DNA from: Choristocarpus tenellus KU-1152
Taxonomy: Eukaryota > Phaeophyceae
Direction: 5' to 3'
Assembly (NCBI GenBank): GCA_964200185.2
Contig: CAXNAD020000035.1
Span: 1 to 38,051, forward strand
DNA: 38,051 nt
Shown: positions 11,901-25,800 of the stretch, piece by piece
Layout of the letters: every line of letters starts with the position of its first letter
How positions within the stretch are numbered: position 1 is the first letter of the stretch
The notes under the pieces: model-generated
The model's database searches: none
Seen by the model: the letters and a program-made list of their open reading frames with translations, nothing else
Told to the model about the DNA's origin: nothing
Position numbers and translations under genes: made by a program

Positions 11901-12502
11901 TTTAAATAGAATATAGATGTATGTATGCAGAGTGATAATAATTCAATCCTCATGAAGTTGTCATACAGTGCTGCCTTGGTAAGAGCTACCTCATACCTTA
12001 CCCTTCTCTCTAATGGGTAACTACTTTCCTCTGTTGGTGGCAAGTTTGTACTATACTACCTTGATATTCTTAGGAATGACAGAAATGGACGCTATTTTTA
12101 AAACCTAAGCAAGGAAAAACACCGTATCAATTTGGGTGAACGACCAAGGACACCCTCATGATACTCTTGATGCACTTCAATCACCTACAAAGCAATGACT
12201 TACTACGTCACACAACACATCTATCAATTCTCTGTTAGCTGTAACTCCTTCCTCCACATATACACTGTACTGGGAATTGGATGTTACCCCTGATGGATTT
12301 CCAACGAGATTTCTCAGAAAAATATCAATCACAAACATCAAAGCATAAGCTCTCGTAGCACTTCAACCTGTAGGGGGTCAAGCTTTATGATCAGAGTGTA
12401 CAATAAGGTTTTGGAGGTTAAAACTTGCAACAGTTACTCCCATCAAGTACAAATAAGCATGCAGAGTGGGGCTCCGTGCACACTCATTTCCTTGTTAGAT
12501 GT
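8991..12502. other. Intergenic, no convincing gene
   Basis: Mostly AT-rich sequence. The longest open frame is 139 codons on the minus strand (11421-11002; LRSCPNLVLEPWNNLSLDSI early in it). It starts at a non-ATG codon, has no recognised motif, and is near the length expected by chance in a window this size. The region includes the 3' side of the Sec5 gene; no clear polyadenylation signal was found next to its stop. Confidence 0.45.
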
Positions 12503-14837
12503 TCATTTGAGGCAAACTACATAGACTCGAGCCAGCTCCTGCAAGTTGGTGGCAGTCAAAAAGCTTCCAGGCATGGCAACACCCAGGGAGTCGCTAACAG
12601 ATGCAGGTTTTTGCCCTGGAACAAGAGCTGATTTACTGGAGTCTTGGTTATCCTCGCTGGTGGTGGTGGCCAGCTTTACAGAGTGGATGCGTCCTGTTGC
12701 CTGTGTATCAATCTCTAACCCACGCCCTTTACTTGTATCACTTGTCTTACTCCTGTCCAGAAAAAGCATAGGCACACAACAGGACAATTACCATTTCAAT
12801 GTGAGATAATAGTTTGACACCTATGGAATCCTTCCTCCTTCTTCATCCAATGTTAATAGAACCTTCACATTACCAGAAAGACTCCAAAGATTAACTACAT
12901 GAGTCCATCATTTGTTCTGATAAAGCATGATGACATGTTTCTGGTTCTCTAGGGAGATAAAAGACAGCTGGAATGAAGCCTTCCTGAGCTTACCTGCCCT
13001 GTGTTGCCTTGCTCTTGCTGCTCTTGACAACAGTTTCAAACTTGCCAGCCTGAAGTCTCTTGATAACTCGGTCAACTCTTTCCAATGTGGCACTTGGGAG
13101 ATAACGGAAGAGGGCCTCACGAAGAAACTCCACCTGCAACAGGAACCATATCAAAAAACAAAAATGGGGTTTGGGGAAAAAGCGACATATTTTGCAATGG
13201 AATTGGTCACTGGTCAGGGTTGGGCTTCATGCAATTGGTACTAGGTAATGAGGACTTTCCACATTTACCATCTATCATGTATCCTTGTTGCAGTTTGTTC
13301 AGTCTTACAATATGTTCACGAGAACTACTCAACTTTGTTCAGTTTATTAGTATGTAGTATATAGAGCATTCCACCCTCTATGTCTCATCTGTGGCCTTGA
13401 TACTAATTTCAAGATTCATTCCATCAATGAGGAATTCATAGCAAAAGAGGGATGTACTGGTGAAGGACAGAATTAATCAAGAGGTGATCAGGTATCCTTT
13501 CTGGTGGGACTAAGGGGTTAAAAATCTCCAAATGAATTTCATTTTCAAGATTTCAAAACCTGCAATTTTACCTGGGCAATCTTCTCCGCTTGCTCCACTG
13601 GGTCAGAGCCATCCAGAATGCTAGCACCCAAGTGCCCCTTACCCACCACCCTAGCATTGGCGCAGTCACAGACAATATCCATCACCTCAACAACGCAGAA
13701 CAAAACAGTCGCCATATCCAACAATTAATGTATTAATACTACTCAAAGGATTATATAAAATAGAAGAGTTTATAAATAGTTGCACCAATGTGATGCGATC
13801 AAGCTCTTGTGTGAAATCATGTCTGGAATATTGTACAGAATCTTTCCAAGGTTATCAATGTATAGGGTTGTAGGGTGTTATCTGACTATCTGACTGAGAG
13901 AGGGGCTCACACAAACAGAGTCTTGCCAATACCTTGCTTTACAGCCATTTCTCCATCTCATGTGAGACACATCAGCATGCATTTGCAGTCCTGTGCAGGC
14001 GATGGAGGACACACTTTCATTGAGAGGGGAGGGGAGGCAATCAAGTTGCGAACACCCCAAAAAATAAGAGCTGGACAATAAATTCTATTTAGAGCCAAAA
14101 GAGAAGTGTGCACTCTTCTCTTGGGGCAAAATATCAGACAACCCAAACATAATGGAATGGTAGATGGGTAGATGAGGGCCTGTTGACACACCTGCCTAGC
14201 ACTTTCCCTCAGTACATAGTCTGAGTACAAGACATCCTTCCTCTGCTTCCCATCATACAGTCCAGCCTTTCTGTATAACAGTGAACTCAAAGCTTCCTGC
14301 TCAGGGGAAGACACATTTGTTAGACTACAAGTAGGTATAATATAAACAATCACATTTTTGTGAGAGTGGTATTAACCATGATATAACAGCAGATTTCAAA
14401 AATTGAGGATGGGCTTGACCCAACATTGACTGGGATAAAGTGTCGATATATTAAAAAAAAAAATGACAATACAAAAGAAACATATTGACACTTTATCCCA
14501 GTCAATTTTGGGTCAAGCCCATCCTCAATGAAAAGCTCCATCCTCAATTTTTGAAATCTGCTGTTATGTATGTAAATCAATATTCCAACACGAGGATGAA
14601 ATAGTGCTTTGACGACAACTGACTAACCTGTGCCTCAAGTCGTGCCTTTACCAATGAGAGCAACACTTTCACAAGGTAGCTTGGAAGTGACTTTTCCTTG
14701 AGAGATCTGAAGGGGATGTTGAGGGCGACCTTCATACCAGTGCGATGCTTCTCAACTGAACCTCGTCGAGTGTTACTGTCAATAGGGGGGGAAGTCTCCC
14801 GCTTCCCTTGGTCAGCATTGGTCGCCAACATGGATGC
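12503..14837 (-). CDS. SEC5: Sec5 gene exons 28-32: C-terminal helices and tail (residues 1331-1602)
   Basis: Exons: 14837-14628, 14296-14192, 13685-13572, 13133-12994, 12752-12503. Exon 28 includes PSYLVKVLLSLVKARLEAQ, corresponding to the family's NYLKEALVNIIAVHAEV helix. Exon 30 starts VMDIVCDCANARVV, and exon 31 ends in a basic helix (VDRVIKRLQAGKFETVVKSS). Similarity to Sec5 ends about here. Exon 32 adds 82 Ser/Thr-rich residues ending LQELARVYVVCLK and the stop (12505-12503). If the last intron were kept, the codons GGC AGG TAA at the exon 31 edge would end the protein at about residue 1520, so exon 32 is the least certain part. No clear AATAAA signal is seen just after the stop. Confidence 0.75.
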
Positions 14838-17800
14838 CTGAGGAGAAGGGCACATCAATGTATGTTCACACCCAGAACACCTAGAGTACCTAGATTTGAA
14901 TGGTAATCACTCTGTCAAGCACTTTGGAGTATGAAATTTGGCTAATGTCTGAGATATTAAACCTTTCACAATACAGTCTAATTTCCTTGATGCTGGGTTG
15001 ACCCCATATTGATTCAATCTCTTGTATCCCCTCTGCACAGATCAAACCTTACAATAAAACATAGAGCAAGATAACATTACCAATACAAAGACCAACTGTT
15101 CAACAAACTATATTGTGTTTTTTCTTACCTGGCGGGCTACAGTTGCCACAGATGTCACAGCTAAGCGGTTGGAGCGGTTGGCTTGCTTCAAACGAAGGGA
15201 TGTCCTGCATGGAGACATATTTGTTACTGTTTGTTATTGTTAGGTTAGGAGCGCCAAGACCCCTGGCAATTCTTCATGTGAAGTCAAACACTATTCTCAC
15301 ACAATGACACTATGCTTCTCCTTCCTGAATTCATATTGAGGTAACATCTGCCTTTACACCTTCAGTGTTCTCACTCCTCCATTCTCTTCTGATCTAAATG
15401 TGTCACTCTCCTGTAATTCAAAGGGAAAAGACCTATTCTACCAACCCTTACAGTTATTAAAAATGAGACCTGACTAGCAACTATTCAAGTCAATTAAAAA
15501 AAAATTGTAACGGAAGAGTCTGAGTACCAAATTCTTGAGTAACTTTATGCTGACCAACAAAAACTAGATTCCTGAATTGCTGGAATTTTAAATTCTACTG
15601 TGACAGTGTAGATCAGAGTAAAAAAATCAAACACTATCTGAAATAGAATTTGACCTCTCAAGTGAGACAATCTGCAAACTTTACTGCAACACCAACCCTT
15701 CAGTGAAGTATACTGAAATCCTACAAATTTTTGCTGTCCTAAATCTCTTGAAAATAAAAACTGCATAGTAAATGAAAAAAAATAATAGCTCGATTAACCA
15801 TAACCCTAAGAGGTGTATCATTTATATATATATACTGCGGGTGATTAGAACCGCACTACAAGGAATAAAAATGGAACATTCAAGTACATGGCACAAATAT
15901 TGCATTTCACCCTTCTTTGCAGAGAGTTAACAAATATTTTTTTATTTTTTTAAAAGCTTGCTTATGCTTACTTCTTTTCTCCCATGTAGATCCAAAATGA
16001 GGTTTTCATAATAGGGCATTGGCGTCAGCATTGGCATTGATACATTTTTCTTGAGCTTGTCTGATCTGAAACAGGTTAGGTTCACTCTTGATAAACCAAA
16101 CAAAAAGCAATGTAAGCATACTGCAACCCTACTGAGGGAAAAGTTACTGCAGCCATAGACCAATTATGGATAGAATGTTAATACTCCACACACTCACACA
16201 GGCTGTTGTGGATGGATTGTGGGATTATTATTGGACAGGTCCTACCCTCTACATAACTACATATCCCACAATGAACCAAACAGAAGAAGACACTAGTTAT
16301 TAAAACTTCTCCAAAGTGAGGGATATAGCCATTTCTGTGCCCGAGCTGTATGATCGGGGTCACATTATCCACTTGTTCCATTGGTGTTCAAAAAGGTGAA
16401 GTAGCATAACCTTGACAAAGATCAACACGATTTGACCCTCAAGAGTAGGCTGTTTTTAAAACACTAAACAGAGAAAAACAAACTCTTGTAAGGGGCACAG
16501 TACAACACTTAACTCAAGGCACTAAGGCAATGTGCTCTTAAGAGGCATAATTGAGATGCGCCTTGTCTTTCAGGTGTTGAATTCACCCTAACGACGACGT
16601 TTGTGTGTAACTCCACACACAGTTGAATGATTGAGAAAACATACAATAGGTTTATTCAGTCATCTATTAAGCACACTTGCCATCTGCTGTTTGTCTGTCA
16701 AAGGTTGAAATTGGACATTATTAAGCCACCATAGTTTTCAATGCAATGTTCTTGCACTGCACAAATTTATCTACAAAAAAGTTTATCTACATTTTTTTTA
16801 AACTAGAAAAATCATAGTAGTCGGTAGAGTTGATCCAAATTGAAAACAATGTCATTCACAAGATTAGATTGTATATGTGACATGAAGGCTCCATGTTTTG
16901 ACACATTGAATAAGAAGCACTGTATCCATAGCATGTTTGACAACCACAGCAGTGGCAAAACCTGCACTTACTTCAATTACTTCAATATACTTATAATATA
17001 CACATAAACCAGGGCCAACAAAATGCAAGAGAATGTGAACATGTAATAAGAACATGTAATAAATTAACGCTGGCATGAACCTGTAAGTAATGTAATGTAT
17101 CTCACCTCTGTCTCGCAATGGTCGTACTTGTTCGTCGTTGTAATTTCAAATTTCCCCCAGAGGTGTTCTTCTCCGGCTCTGGTCTATTGATGTCTGCAGA
17201 ATCACTGTAGCAACAGAGTATTAAACAATCGTGCTTAACAAAATCCATGTTCTTGAGTTTGGTGAAGAATGAAGTGCCTTGCATTCAAACATTGGGTGGT
17301 ATGGGAATTAACACATAACTAGCTACAAAAAAAGTGAGTCTTTCACACATGTATTAATAGCCAGCACTGCAATATTGTATCAAAATTATAACCAGGTCAG
17401 ATATTGACTTACAACAATATTAACTTACAAAAATATGCTTCTACATCCAACTTACAAATTGCTTGAATGTTTTAAACTAAAAATGTGATGGTAAAATACA
17501 CAAAATCACTTGCCTGTGGTTCAAAGGTGTTCCACTACGATTGCTAGTGGCGTTTTGCGTGACTGCAGACTTGTTGATTGACTTGGAGTGACCCCACCAG
17601 CCATTCTTGATGTACAACTTGAGCTCTCTATACTTCCGTCTGAGGTACTTACTCATCACCTGTCCAGTAAAGTGGAGAACAACACTTATCTCAGGGAGTG
17701 CACATTTTTCACTTGTTTTTCTTTAAGTGAATGTTCCTATCAATAGTTGCCTCTCTTGTCAGCCCTATTGGGATCAAGCATCAAATGGTACCAGAATATA

Positions 17801-19822
17801 AAAAGTGCAGCACCTGGATAACTACTCTGACCATCTTGTCCTCACCACATCCTGTTTCAATATTTTTTGCACTCAGGTTTACAAGACAACATGTCGCTAC
17901 CGACCAATGGTATGATGAGAAGGTGCTACCTTGCTTTGGACTGTCTTGGTCTTCTCCTTATCTGAGGTTACACCCCTTCTGCTGGCATCAAACATTGCAA
18001 CTGCCATGTCCCATAGTTCAGGGAGTACCACCTATACATGTTTTGCATGAAAGTGGGTCAAGGTTACTCAAGTAAGTTGATCTAACTACCTATTAATATT
18101 ACAACATATTGCATTGTTCACAATAATTGAAATTGAAGGCTCCAACATGAAGCTATATTTCAACACATGCCATTTTAAGGACATTTTAATTGTAGATGGA
18201 GAAATAACATGCTGCAATACAAAAGAACACAATAAAACGGAACAGATTAAGTACATTATACTCAGTATGAAGTATTATTGAGAATAATAGCATCAATCCA
18301 CTCACAACCAACTACTAGAACAAGCACCAAGGAGGTGGTCTAGAAATGAGTCAATGTAAGATCAAAATTTCTACAATTTAATATTTGATAGAAATTATTG
18401 GGAATCTTGACTACCTCGAATTTTGAAGGGGTACAGATAGTGGTCTACCCCTGTACCACCTACACGAATGATCATTCATGAACTGTTGACTGTCCACTGC
18501 ACAAAAATAGTCATGATCATGGTCTCATTGGTCAATGATGGTGCGATAGGTGATTTAGAGGCACGTTTGAGGTGAAAATATGTCCCCTCTTCTAAAGGAA
18601 TATAAAGCAAACAAGGCACAACCCTAGAACCTCCAATGATGTACTCAAGTCCTGGTTAAACCACCAACAGGTATTTCCCATTTTGTCAAGGGTTACATAA
18701 ATAGTATTTTCAAGCAACAGGGAACACAGTCACCAGTGAACAGAAGGGGAGTGAGTTGGAGGGGATTGAGTTGAGATTCTGGAATCCGCTAAGGACCCAA
18801 ATGGAGTGTATTGGTAAGTTGATTTGTGATAAAGTTGTTGACTGTTGGGTGGGGCTCTTGCTTAAGGTTAAAGTTGCCGAGTTGCCTGGTACAATCAATA
18901 AAATCAATCAATATTAAGGCTAATGGTTCTAATGGGTGTTAAGTGCAAGCAAGTTCCTGTACTTGTGACTTGGGAAGAGTTGAGTGAAATACTACAATGA
19001 ATGATACCTTGTAATATTTCAACTTGGTCTCTACAAAGCACACTGGTACTTGTACACTCACTTGTGGAACACTTACGGTCTATCCATGTAGATACATATT
19101 GTAGATACATATCTTTGGTCCCTGAGTACTTGGAGTGGAGGCTTGTAAATCTGCAGCCAAGCAAGTCAACGTAACATAAAACTACAACAAAATAGTACTC
19201 CTGTGTTGACAAAGGCTAGATGACCCACAAATTGACAAAAATTGTTGTATGCTACCAATCACATGCTGAGTGTACAACAAATATAAAACATTCAATATAC
19301 ATTTTTCAACACGATCTTATCTTTGGTACCACACATTGGATATACTATAAAAACGATTAATTTAAATCCAACCAATTCATTTCAAGTTCAATAAAAATAC
19401 TCAAAAACCTTACAGATAAATTCTGTCTAAGTGAACTAGTGAACTAACTTACCATGTCAAGTTGGAGGCAGTTACCAATTTGACACATGAGCTGGTGGTC
19501 CGCACTCAGTACCCCATCACCAGTATTACCTGTCCCTCCAACACCTCCAGTTGTGACCATTGCTGTACCAAGGTTATGACTGTCAACAGCAGGACACTCA
19601 TATGCACGTGTTGACAACACCTGTCAATCAACATTTATATTAGGAACCAAAACATAAATATTGACATAATGTAAGAGGTATATAGCTCATCTACTGTGGT
19701 GCATTGCATTATCAAAGTTTCATTCATTGTATCCCCCTTGTATGACCTGAGTATTGTCATTACTGTGTGGAGGAAGGAGGACTGGTCACAATGGAAAGAT
19801 TAAATCTACCAGGAGCATCCAA

Positions 19823-19856
<34 letters not shown>

Positions 19857-22800
19857 CCAACTATAATTTCATCATACCCTGTGTGTTCATTGCACCATTC
19901 TGTCAAGTCTTTCACCACATCATATATTCTAGATCCTTGCATGACATGATTTCATCAAACTCAAAGGAGAGCGATTTCTAAATTGAACCAATCTTTGTTC
20001 TTTGTCACAACACAACAGTACTCATGTGTAAAAAAAAAATGAAAATGGTCCATACAGGCAGTTGCAGCATACTTACCAACAAACAGTCCAGGAAGGCTTG
20101 CACAGCATCACCCAGACCATGCGTGACCTCTGCTGCACTCCACTCTGCACGGGGCAACAGATCCACCTATGATATAAGGAAAGCACAAGAGTGAACCAAT
20201 CTGAATTTTGTTCCACTGGATCAAGTGCAATGCTATAATATTATCATGTAACATATTATAATAACATACTAATAGGACAACTTTGACATTCTTGTGGATG
20301 TAACAGGGCAAAAAATCCCCATGTGAACCAAACCACACATGGGTATGACCACTAAGTACCCGACAAGATACACCCTTTATGTGTCAGTATATCATTATGC
20401 ATCAGTATCCCAATTCCTTTGTGCCCAATCACAATAAAAAACTATTTCATGTTAATTTTACTCACCAGGTCTTGCATTCGTTGTTGTGACAGTGACAAAA
20501 ATTTAAATGGTAAGGTAGTCCCTCCTGTCTGGTAAGGCGGGTCTGGAGGTATCCAGCTTTCTGCATCAGCAAGTCCCCTAACCTCTGTTGCAAGTAAAGA
20601 CATCTCTGACTGCACATACAGTGCCTGGGCTTCCTTCACAAGCTAACAGTCATCACAGAGTCATCACACAAGTTAATATTTGATCTTGATGTATGTACAC
20701 ATTACTAACTTACTGGTCATTGGGATAAACACATTTTCATAAGTGACTTATCTGACCTGCAACAGAATGACTTGCGTGTTTTAACTTCAGTAAACTATTC
20801 CAGAGTCAAGATTAACCTACTATGCATCAAAAGATACCATACGCTACTATTTTTGTAGAATATCTGTGTTGTGTTGTGTCCTTGCCTATGAAAATGAGGC
20901 ACACTCCAGAAGATATGTTGTCCTGAACATTGAGAATTGACTCATGTTATTATGTGGAACATCTTGTTATTCATACTAATCTTCCCCCAGAATAGTTCGA
21001 GCATTTTTGTAAGGAGTTTGTACACCATTGAAGAGTTTTGCATGTTGGGTATTCCAATACAGCATGACTATTAATTGCAGTCACACAAGATTGGTACAAT
21101 TGCGCATCTCCCTACTTGGGAATTTATGGTAACACCCAATGGCGCTGTACATAGGTAGTAGTAGTATTGCTAGTTAGTGTTCAAGAATGTCTCCTACAGT
21201 GTGCCTCTCCCCGCTAATAACCTAATAACACCATTGACAATCCCAACTATGATACCAGAACTTACCACTATTTTGCTATTTGACTGTTTTAGACATGCCA
21301 TAATGATTTGTACCACACATTTTTTTGAACAGATATGTACAAATATGATCGGTGTTTGCAGGCAGCACATGCACAAACTGAGGTAACAGCATGAATCAAT
21401 TACATTAAGGTACTATGACAATTTATGCAAAGGAGTCAACTTGTACTTGAGTGGTCCCATTGTGAAATCTTGTCCCTATTAAGTGACATATGGTGATCAA
21501 CCTCATAACCGCACAACCATCATCAACCCTGCCACAACTGAGCATAAACATCCCTTTACAGGAACACATTGACTTTGACCCACACTTGGACATAATGTCA
21601 ACATCTTGTGCTTTAAGCATTCATGACATGTCATGGCATCTCCTCGCTCACCTTCTCCAGTGAACGAAGTCCTGGGGTAAGGACAACATCTCCTTCCCAG
21701 CTACCCCCCAATGTCTCTGACAGACTGTCATACAAGTGTGCTAGTGCAGAAAAAGCCCGTCGGAGGTACCTGTCAAATTCAAATATCATTCAAGGTATCA
21801 GTAACAGATACAAAAGGGAATACACTTTCAACCAAGGTTGTGAGACCTCCCATCTCAAACATGGAGTACAACAGTAAAATCACCCACCTACTAACCAAGG
21901 GTGCACATTGTCCACTACCTTATCTTCAAATTCACTACTCTATTGATTTAGTATGGACTCAAGTGTAGTATTGTAAAAAGAGCTTGTATTTGTGCTGCCA
22001 GTCTGCTAGGTGGGAGGTGTTTGCAATGGGTTATGTAGAAAGTGCTGGTATACTGGTCATCCCTTCACCAATCACCTCTTATCTATACTATCTCTAAGTA
22101 CAAGCAGGTTTATATAAGTTGGTTACATTTTCCTCACTCATCACTATCACTCGACATTGCTTCTCCTAGTCCCCTAAAAAAAAGGCTATCAATATAATAG
22201 TCTTGTGGAAGACTCCCAGGTGTGATTACTCCACACAACAGTGATTATTGATACCTCCCTACTCATATTAATACCTGGGGTCAAGTGGCTTATCCAGGTG
22301 TGACTCTTCCCTGTGCACACGTGTGAGACAGACTCTCAAGCTGGGTGCAAACAGTAAGCCATTAGTGTCCCTTGAATTACTGCTCAGAGGCATCTGTCTC
22401 ACTCTGGTCAACTTGGAGATTTCTGTTTTGATATCCTTGCCAGCTCGTGTATTTGTTGTTTCTGATTGTATTGCCTGCAGTCATAGCAACACATCAAATA
22501 GCTGATATTAACCCACACATTTTTTACTTGGGTGTGAGTACAACATGGTTGCAGATCAATATTATAATACAATACCTCCACACAAATCATGCACTCACAG
22601 AGTCATTCCCCACAATAGCAGCACGAAGATTCACAGTGGTACTTGTGATCCATCCTTCCAACAGTTTTGTCAGGTCCTTCTCTGCCTTGGTGCACTGGCG
22701 CTCTCTTCTTACATTGGCAACACTGTCTTCACTCTCCTGCAACGAACTCTCCTGGAAAAAAATGTAACTGAAACTGTAAATAATAATTCTTGGTATATTT

Positions 22801-25800
22801 CACACAGTATCGTAGCATCACATAGTATATCATTGATAGTGTGAGTATCTAAAAAGAACAAACACCAATAGAACAAACTCAATAAAGGTAAAAATCCAAT
22901 CAACATTTCCAATGAATCAACAAAATGTACTCACATCCTGCATTGATGTTGTCCCTCCTCTTGGCACTGATGATGTTTTAACACTTGTTGTTTCAACACT
23001 TGCAGTGTCAGTTTCCCCATAGTCAGAAAACCCTCCACCATAAACTCCTGATCCATATAACTGACGAATATGGACAGGTGGAGGAGATACTTGCGTTCCT
23101 CCTTTATGCTCCTGGCCCAGACTTTCTTGGCCATCTGCACCACCCTTTGCTTGCTCCTGGTCAATAATTGAAACATAGGGGAAGCAGTAGTATAGATTAT
23201 TTCAACTATCTTGTATCAACTTGTACAATTTGTATACCTTCTAGCAACTTGATGCATACCCTAACCCTATATGCTGCATTGTGTGGGTTTATTACAAATA
23301 CTATTATTTATTGTTGGATCATCTTTATAAACCTTTGTGTTCTGTAGACTCCTACAACTTCTAAACAGTACTGTGTACCAATTAAAAAAAAAAAATAATA
23401 GTAACAAAAAATAGGAAAAGTTCACTCCTTGAGGCGGAATATTTTTTTACAAGATCGGACGAAAAAAAAAATTACTAGTTAAAAGATAGTATAAAAAATA
23501 ATAATATATATATATCTACTAGTTAAGATGTATAAAAATAGATATCCACTAAATAAACTATAGTATAGGTTACTTGGACATATCAAACAGTATGGTGGTC
23601 AGTGGTTAGTCAATTCAACATTACTTCTCTCCTGGAATAAAATTGGTTAATGGAGGGTGGCATAATGAAAATGTAAAAAAATATAATATAATATTGTCAT
23701 CAGAACAACCCTCCCCCAAGGACACATGGAAGAAAAAAGACTCGCAAAAGCATCCACAAAAAACACAAAAGAGCCCTCATTCACTTCACTTCCACAACAC
23801 TGGTTCCCGCGAAACTTGCAAGGTGAACTATACATAGCAACAATGAACCACATAGTTTATATCTTTACACGTCAATCTGTCCTACACAGATTTATGCCTC
23901 ATCTTCAAGATATTTCTTGATGACTGTTTGCAGGAAATGTACAACTAAAGTAGAGTTAATCATTACTACCGCTGTAGTTAGCATCGAAAATACAAGAATA
24001 AATATACCAATAGAACCAATCAGGTAACTAATATTTTAAGGACTTGAGGTAGATTATTGGTGAAAATCCTTATGGAGCAGGTGATGCACCTTGTTTTGTT
24101 TTTATTAGTTGACAGAAATTGTGTACTTTGTTTATGGTGGAATGCCTATTTGTTAGGGGTAAATGTCACAACATCAAAATACTTCAGTGCCAACTATATT
24201 TCAGGGTGGAAATCAGGACATTCAGGATGATCAGCTTTCCATATATAAAAAGAAACTTACAAAAAATGCCAGAGCAGTGTTGACACACAATCAAAATCTC
24301 ATTTCATGCTTCTTTCAGCAAATTGAGTTGAAAACGTTTGACACTTCGGTGGAAACATTTCAGTCTTTTGAGGCTATTTTATTTTTTCAACCATTTGCAG
24401 TATGAACACTCCATCTTATTGTGTAGCATCAGGAAGATACTCAATGATTTAGTATGATGTAATAGTGATATACAGTAGTAGTCACAAAACATGAACAACG
24501 AAGTATGATTACCAATTTGAAAAAGGAGTGATGGCTACAACACTCATATTACTAAAATCAATACTGAACACTCTTGGACATGAGGTATACATAGAGTAGT
24601 CAGTTAAATCCAGTTAAATACCATTTATACTGCAAGATAAAAAGTAACCAATATGGGGATGTAGACATGTCCTTGGGTGTCTCAAACGTTCTTGTTGCAG
24701 ATGTCCTTGAAGGACCTTGAAGGAGCAAGTCCACAACTGTCTAGTGAGTGCATCTTGGATGTGGGTACACTAGTCAGCTGAAAAAAACCCCTATCAGAAC
24801 AGCTAACACCCTCCTCTTCATTGCTCTGACTCTAAGAGAGGTACAGTATCTCCAAGATAGGTACAATATCTCCAAGAGTATACATCGTAGTGTGGATTAT
24901 TCAACCAAAATAGACACTAATAAACTTGTTTCAAAGGTTAGCTACACCACATGGAAAATGGCGATTAGTGAGGACACCTTTTGGTAACCCTATCCGTTTG
25001 AATCCCTAACACAATAATCTTAATCTCAATCTTGACCTTTGACTACCTAACACAATCTTAATCTAAATTCTGAACTTAGACTACCTAACACAATATCTTA
25101 ATCTTAATCTTGAACTTTGACCACCTACCACACTAATCTCAATCTTGATCTTGAAATGGTACTGAGTATCCCTTGAAGAAAGGCCTCTATACAGTAAGAA
25201 TTCAGCATGCTGTCAATCCCCAGCAACTAAGGTGCTATTTCAATCCTATTAATATTAACAACACGCCTCCTTCAAAATAACTATTAAAACAAAACAAAGA
25301 CTTCAACATACAAAATATTCTAGCTACACACCAGAACACAGAAACGCCTTCCTTATCATAGAACAAGGTATTAGCAATTGCCACTACATTATTTTAAATT
25401 ACACAAATAATGTTACTAATAGTGTTCATGATCCTCAGGTGCAAAATTGTCCCAGGCTACTCAGGTATCAATAACTTCTGGTCACAAGCGATGAAGAGAG
25501 TGTAAGAGAGTGTAAGATCTCACCTGCCGTATCAGCAAAACAGAGAGTGAGATGATGTGCGGTAACCAGCTTCCCAGACACCAGGCCAAGTTGCTGACAT
25601 GCTGAAGCCTGGCAACACTGATACGGTGTGTGACTATGTCCACACCAGATGGCATTGCCATTGCTAGATCCTCGTCTAGGTCCATCCCCTCCAGATCCTC
25701 AACACCCTGTGCAGTAGATGCTCCTGGTTCACTCCTAACACACACCAAATGGGCAAAAAATATCTGTAAGCATGCCATTACTAACTCATTCACTCTCTCA

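Noticed and set aside
22931-23176. Lys/Arg-rich frame overlapping Sec5 exon 18 (LLTRSKQRVVQMAKKVWARS).
   Set aside because: It is out of phase with exons 17 and 19. The Gly/Gln-rich frame joins both correctly.
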